NCBI GenBank assembly: GCA_019614645.1
Contig: JABWDB010000012.1
Span: forward strand, 3,534,001 to 3,598,000
Source: Stratiolaelaps scimitus
Lineage: Eukaryota > Arthropoda > Arachnida > Mesostigmata > Laelapidae
DNA length: 64,000 nucleotides
Direction of reading: 5' to 3'
This document shows positions 59,551-64,000 of this stretch, one piece after another. Below the pieces are notes generated by a model. It had not been told where the DNA came from, made no database searches, and was given only the letters and a program-made list of their open reading frames with translations. The position numbers and the translations under genes were made by a program. Within the stretch, counting starts at the first letter, position 1; the number at the start of each line of letters is the position of its first letter.

Positions 59551-60570
59551 ATGGCCGTAGCTGACAGCGTGGCTATTGATGTCGCAGTTCCTCTTTCTCC
59601 GATCCCGCTAGTGCCGATCATCATATTGCTCGCGCTTCTTCTGATCGCTGCGTTGGCAACCGACATCCATCTGTATATCCGCCAGCGGATAGTTCCTTTG
59701 TACAATCGGACGACGCGGGCGACGACGCAGGCGGCGACGCAGGCCACCACCTTCACGAAACCGTCAACGAGGCTGGTCCCGCCGGCGCGGCTGGACAACT
59801 GGTGCGGAACCGACACGAAGACAGTTGACAGTGCGATCTACAAGATTCGATATGATCTCACTCTGGTTGAGCCGTTCATGAGGCAGCCGAAGGTTTATAC
59901 GGTAGACCTTACCGTCAACTTATTCGCCTGGGTACCTGTGAAACACCTGCATCACGGCTATCCGTATACCGCGATATTCATCCTGCCGCAGACGGTGCCG
60001 AAGCAGGCATTTATTTTCGATTTCTGGAACTACGAACTCGGTTTGCAGCAAGTATGGAGGCTACCGGTTGACTTCGACAAGGAGGCGAATATCAAGCCTC
60101 GTGCCATCGCTAAGAATATCAGCCACACTGGTCAACAATTAATGCCGTTCAGGATTCAGAATATGAATAACGGGACTATGGCCTTCAAGACGTTTCGTGC
60201 GAATTTCTCCATCGATCTATCGAAAAGGCAGTTGATTCTTCAGTCGTGCATTAATTACACCGGCAAGGCCCACGATTGCCAAATGCAATACAATTCAACG
60301 GTAAAGATCGGCAACATCCCACTGGGCCTGACGGCAGCCGTGTATGTCACAGTGGCCGAGGATACGGCAAGGATCAATAGACACGGTGATGTTGTCGGCG
60401 TCGACTTTCAGCTAAATGCAACACAGGCCGTCTGTTGCGAGATTTATAAGGATGATGAAAAAACAGGTAAGCGAATAAAGGTCTGTCGAGTTCAAGGCAC
60501 GAACAAGGCCGTGCCGTGTCCACCATATTGGCAAGACGTCTCCTGCGGGACGTTCCAGAGAGGATATTAA
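59551..60570 (+). CDS. Array gene 5: short-stalk single-pass membrane protein, Cys-rich ectodomain (unknown family)
   Basis: An intronless frame of 339 codons with a good start context (GCCATGG) and an in-frame TAA eight codons upstream. Membrane segment at about residues 18-42, NRT sequon at 52. The stalk is the shortest of the five, about 30 Thr-rich residues with a small TQA repeat. The ectodomain starts LDNWCG. Cysteines are at 85, 233, 243, 295, 296, 312, 323 and 332. Sequons include N188, N206, N218, N235, N247 and N289. It ends CGTFQRGY. This copy shows the minimal architecture and suggests that a long stalk is not required for the fold. AATAAA follows at 60,883-60,888. Confidence 0.88.
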   Translation: MAVADSVAIDVAVPLSPIPLVPIIILLALLLIAALATDIHLYIRQRIVPLYNRTTRATTQAATQATTFTKPSTRLVPPARLDNWCGTDTKTVDSAIYKIRYDLTLVEPFMRQPKVYTVDLTVNLFAWVPVKHLHHGYPYTAIFILPQTVPKQAFIFDFWNYELGLQQVWRLPVDFDKEANIKPRAIAKNISHTGQQLMPFRIQNMNNGTMAFKTFRANFSIDLSKRQLILQSCINYTGKAHDCQMQYNSTVKIGNIPLGLTAAVYVTVAEDTARINRHGDVVGVDFQLNATQAVCCEIYKDDEKTGKRIKVCRVQGTNKAVPCPPYWQDVSCGTFQRGY

Positions 60571-60882
60571 GACACCGATCAATGGGCATCAACTAGGGGC
60601 CGATGTTAGACGTGGAGAGACAGAGAGAGAGAGAAACAAAGGCGTTATTGAATTGGATGTATATATCATACACGAGCTTTGTCACATGCGGTTTTGAAAC
60701 ACTAATTATATATATATGTGTGTGTATATGGATACATATATTTGTATATAGGCAACAGGAGGATATATATATTCACATGTATTTGTACTACTTTTTCCCA
60801 TTGTACCAATGTTATCAATTACTATATTACGTATTCTTAGTAATATTGGAACGTATTAATATCTTATTCTATTGGAACGTCA

Positions 60883-60888
60883 AATAAA
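60883..60888 (+). terminator. Possible polyadenylation signal of array gene 5
   Basis: AATAAA, 312 bases after the stop and the first canonical hexamer downstream. Confidence 0.45.
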
Positions 60889-61280
60889 ACAATCAGCCAA
60901 CCGCAAACCGAGTGCTTCCTCTCAACTACTTTATTAGCGCTAAACCTGAATTAGTTCGGGATCATATCTAGTTGACTAGCTTGGATCATATATCTAGTTG
61001 ACTACCTTAGTTATGAAGTCTGGTCTGCATAATGCAGTTTGCCCTTAACCTAGTGAAAGAATTTTTTGGAGGAAATAGAAATGTTTTATGCACACCGGGC
61101 TTCACGTCCAAGGGTCTATTTTGGGTCTATGAAAACGAATGGAATAAGAGGTACCTGAGGATCGACGAACAACTACTAAGTGTACTAAGCTTCTGGGAGA
61201 ATATATTGAGTAAATGCATCAATAATTTTTCCATGAGGAATTGTTTTCCTTTCTATGCAGCAAACTTATTGAGTCACCTA

Positions 61281-61281
<1 letters not shown>

Positions 61282-61324
<43 letters not shown>
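61282..61324. repeat. (TA)n microsatellite left of mariner
   Basis: About 42 bases of uninterrupted TA, some 40 bases before the mariner left end. Confidence 0.92.
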
Positions 61325-61328
<4 letters not shown>

Positions 61329-61361
61329 AATGTGTACATGTATGTATATATTATAGATATA

Positions 61362-61943
61362 TTCGGTTGGCCAAAAAGCGGCAAGCATCTCTGGTCCACT
61401 GTATTTTCTAAGCGACTCTTTTGCTCCCTATATATAATATGTCCAAATTGTCTCGCGAACACTCCTCACGCACCAGGACCGAGTTCATGAGGGACCCATT
61501 TTACATTTCTTTTTCTGCATCCTCAGATCATTTTTAATAATTCAACGACATGTTTCAACGACAACGAGATACGGGAAGGGGTGGGCGCCCTCGATATTCA
61601 GTAATGTCCCAATCACCTTGCCTAAACTGCGCACACCAATGGTAGATCTGTCGTCGACTCAGGGCATTATGGTCGTGCACACTAACCAACTCTCGATGTA
61701 TTTTAGCTGGACATTTCTTCTCTTGAAACATAAACCTGACACTTTCCTTCCGAGAATGCAAGTCTTTTGGACCTGGTACGCCGGTTGCCATTTCGGACGC
61801 CCAACGAAATCCGAATGCTAGCGGCTATCGCGCCGCCTACATTCTAATTGTTGTGCCTCAAGATCCGCCAAATTTGAATTCAAACCGGCCAATAATAAGA
61901 ACAAGCAAGACGATAGCAGTGCCGTTTTTTTGGGTCAGCCTAA
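61362..61943 (-). mobile_element. Internally deleted mariner-family transposon
   Basis: Terminal inverted repeats: 61,362 onward (TTCGGTTGGCCAAAAAG) and, read from 61,943 on the minus strand, TTAGGCTGACCCAAAAAA. They match at roughly three quarters of positions over about 25 bases. Both ends are flanked by TA (61,360-61,361 and 61,944-61,945), the mariner/Tc1 target duplication. At 582 bp it is under half the length of a complete mariner of about 1.3 kb. It cannot encode an active transposase. Confidence 0.82.
61400..61791 (-). pseudogene. Mariner transposase fragment, N-terminal helix-turn-helix plus short remnant
   Basis: A 78-codon minus-strand frame begins at the ATG at 61,791. It includes FQEKKCPAKIHRELVSVH and RRQIYHWCAQFRQG, which match the mariner N-terminal HTH (paired-like) domain, followed by GRPPLP, the minor-groove GRP-type linker. 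Past its stop, and after an apparent internal deletion of the second HTH, minus-strand sequence near 61,500 reads NDLRMQKKKCKMGP and then HELGPGA in another frame, resembling the segment before the mariner catalytic domain. The DDE/D catalytic region is absent. Stops and frameshifts mark it as dead. Confidence 0.8.
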
Positions 61944-61948
61944 TAATA

Positions 61949-61953
<5 letters not shown>

Positions 61954-61997
<44 letters not shown>
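61954..61997. repeat. (TA)n microsatellite right of mariner
   Basis: About 44 bases of TA starting 10 bases past the mariner right end. Confidence 0.92.
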
Positions 61998-62001
<4 letters not shown>

Positions 62002-64000
62002 CAAATGTGATATATCAGCGAAATATCCGAAAACCTCCATTATTCGACTATCCCTAGCATACACATATAATATAATCGAATGTCAAATTTCTTCATTTAT
62101 CGTCCTTTTATCTTCTCTATGTATTTAGAACAATGACCTCTGTACATGTTCCAATAGGTCTGCTCTCTCCGTTAATGCTTTCCATGTCTTTGGCTAAATT
62201 AGACTTTGACAAAACGATCATTATTACTACGACTACTACTTGATTTATAAACTAGCGGAACTTGGTACGAATTATAGCAGACCATTTATAATAGTGTACG
62301 TGTTTTACCTGTAACACTGATTAATTGTATGACGGTATGCCTTAATCATTGCTTCTGTAGTACTTCACATTTTATTGATGGCCGTAAATAAGCAAACATT
62401 TGTACAGTACAAATAGAAAAGGCAAGTCCTATCGAGCAACAGCAGTTGATCATGCGTATGCGATCACATATACTTAACGCGCCCCGCTGTAATATTCGCG
62501 TTTAGCTCTTCAACACACAGCTGTCAGATCGTTCGCAGTCATGACAACGTTAGCGATAGCAGAAGTAATATTAACGTCGCCAACAGCAGCAACAGCAGCG
62601 AGTTGTTGTTTTACTTAATGTCCGAAGTAATTAATGAGGGCCATTATTTCTTTGGGTCCTCCCTCTGACTGCTCCCAAGCCATCGTCTCTCTGGTTGGCT
62701 TCTCTTCTTCTGCCTTGTTGTTGCCGTTGCCGTTGTCGCCGCCGCCGCCGCCGCTGCTGCCCGATCCGTGGCGACGCGGTTCGCGCACCGCACGCCCCCC
62801 TCTCATCATCTTGTTGTCTTCAGCTTTCGAAGCCAGCTTCTGGAGTCGTCTTGCTTCTATTCTCGAGTCGTCGAGTTCGCCAGATCCTTCGGATCCTTTG
62901 CTGTCCGTCTTCACGGCAGCGATTCTCGCCCCGTTGCCGTTTCAGCGCAATTTACGCGGTACAGCGCTTTTAATGAGATTCGTACTCGACAGGATGACAA
63001 AGAGCTTGGAGTGCTCGGTCCGGCCGGACTTCAGCATCGTCGACGATTTGACCGAACGATGCGTCCATCGGCGTCGAGCAGTTGCTGCCTAAATGTTCGG
63101 TTTCCATCTTCAGGAGGAGTGGAACGCACGGCGAATGGCCGCAATCGACTAATCGGACGTCGGACAAACGAACAACGAACACGAAACATGTCGGGAGTCA
63201 CGAGAGAGCGAGCGGGATCTTGGGCTGATTTATGGCGCTGGATACGCTTCGTGCTGTCTATCCTACGTCAGCAGCAGCAGCAGCAGCAATAGTATAAGCA
63301 GTAGGCATATCGTGTATATGCTGTGTGCATAGATCTCCCTCTCTCTCTCCTCTCTCTCTCTCTCTCACTCTGACATCTGAGAAATTGAAAAAAGATCACA
63401 TTCTAGTAATGGACTGACGGCTTTCCCGCTATTTATTAGATGAATGGAGCGAGCTCAGAGATAATCATATCATCATAGCAGGTACACACATACATATAAT
63501 CATATGCTGATAATGCATTGCGGCAAGGTCAGCGATCAGTCTCCTGCAGAGGGTAAGGCAAATAAATACGTGTTACGGTACACAGGCCACCATAGAGCAT
63601 TGATACGACTGTTGCTAGAGGGTTATAGCGAAATTCGTTACCTTTTGTGCGATGGTTCTGCCCTGCCTAGAATTAGAGAACATCAGAATTGTTGCCGGTC
63701 TCGTTACCGGACTTTTTCTTTAACCTAACCTGAGAACCCGCTGAGTCGAAAGAGCGACCTCTAAAGATCTTCCCGCATAACCTAGGTGGCTAGACCGTGG
63801 TAGTTCAGGTCAACGAGGCATGAGAGCGACGCGCGAAATCGTCGACCCGGCATAGGCTTTCATATTGAAGCTTCTATAATAGTCCCCTAAACTGGGCTAA
63901 ATGGCAAATTAAGGCGATTAGAACTGATGAGAATAACATGGCAAGTGTATTTCGTGTTACAATCTCACAAAAAGTAGAAAAAAAGTTGGCGGATGGCTCG
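61998..64000. other. Downstream region, no firm gene
   Basis: Contains CAG/CAA triplets near 62,585-62,602 and 63,270-63,289 and a CT tract at about 63,331-63,366. A minus-strand open segment at 62,615-62,935 is listed separately. The remainder shows nothing supportable. Confidence 0.5.
62615..62935 (-). other. Possible minus-strand coding exon
   Basis: An open minus-strand frame of about 107 codons whose composition looks protein-like: acidic and basic residues alternate, a RRLQKLASKAED segment could be helical, a Gly/Ser/Asn-rich spacer follows, and it ends KEIMALINYFGH before a TAA. It has no ATG at its upstream end (a TGA closes the frame near 62,938), so it would need a splice acceptor, and none is convincing. 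CAG and GA/CT tracts upstream on this strand resemble a 5' UTR or promoter. I recognise no domain; the opposite strand is also open, so it may be chance. Confidence 0.2.

Larger units (their letters stand above)
60571..61361. other. Gene 5 3' flank and TA-rich tract
   Basis: Contains AATAAA at 60,883-60,888, a tandem duplication of about 24 bases at 60,959-61,008 (GGATCATAT..CTAGTTGACTA), and the TA array that ends at the mariner element. No gene seen. Confidence 0.6.

Noticed and set aside
1..64000. CRISPR arrays, rRNA genes, bacterial operons or phage genes
   Set aside because: No regularly spaced repeats, rRNA-like sequence or dense bacterial-style coding was seen; the window is eukaryotic in character.

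Overview
This looks like a stretch of an arthropod nuclear genome. The evidence is very low gene density, many di- and trinucleotide microsatellites (TA, GA/CT, CAA/CAG, GT, GATA), a decayed mariner transposon with TA target-site duplications, a 5'-truncated non-LTR retrotransposon, and intron-free genes followed by AATAAA signals. A mite or tick is my impression only; nothing I can read fixes the species. There are no bacterial operons, ribosome binding sites, rRNAs or CRISPR arrays.

Layout. (1) 1-22.9 kb: no gene I can support. It holds microsatellites, a triplet-repeat-rich zone at 11.0-12.1 kb, a possible tRNA-derived SINE remnant near 9.15 kb and a striking GC-rich hairpin at 14,989-15,024. 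(2) 22.9-24.34 kb: the 3' part of a GC-rich non-LTR retrotransposon whose open frame carries the end of the reverse-transcriptase region, a CCHC zinc knuckle and a restriction-like endonuclease. (3) 24.3-49.9 kb: again no supported gene; repeats and a TTTACC-tailed sequence at 36.1 kb. (4) 49.9-60.6 kb: five tandem, same-strand, single-exon paralogous genes (genes 1-5 below), the clear centre of interest. (5) 60.6-64 kb: an internally deleted mariner element inside a TA-rich microsatellite tract, then a possible minus-strand exon.

The five paralogues (339-425 residues) share one architecture: a short N-terminus, one membrane segment at about residues 15-40, a Thr/Ser/Pro-rich stalk, and a 252-257-residue ectodomain. 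The ectodomain has eight conserved cysteines, about five conserved N-glycosylation sequons, and a C-terminus that is RGY in all five. Ectodomain length hardly varies. The stalk runs from about 44 to 128 residues and carries a different in-frame minisatellite in genes 1, 2 and 4. Genes 3 and 4 are a recent tandem duplication of about 1.75 kb that includes the 5' flank and 3' UTR. Their last 53 codons differ at seven synonymous sites and no amino acids, while their N-termini differ mainly by amino-acid changes. Several perfect inverted repeats lie in the gaps between the genes, including a 17-bp stem at the edge of the gene 3/4 duplication. I recognise no named family here. Function is unknown; a stalked cell-surface or secreted-gland protein family is the most economical inference.
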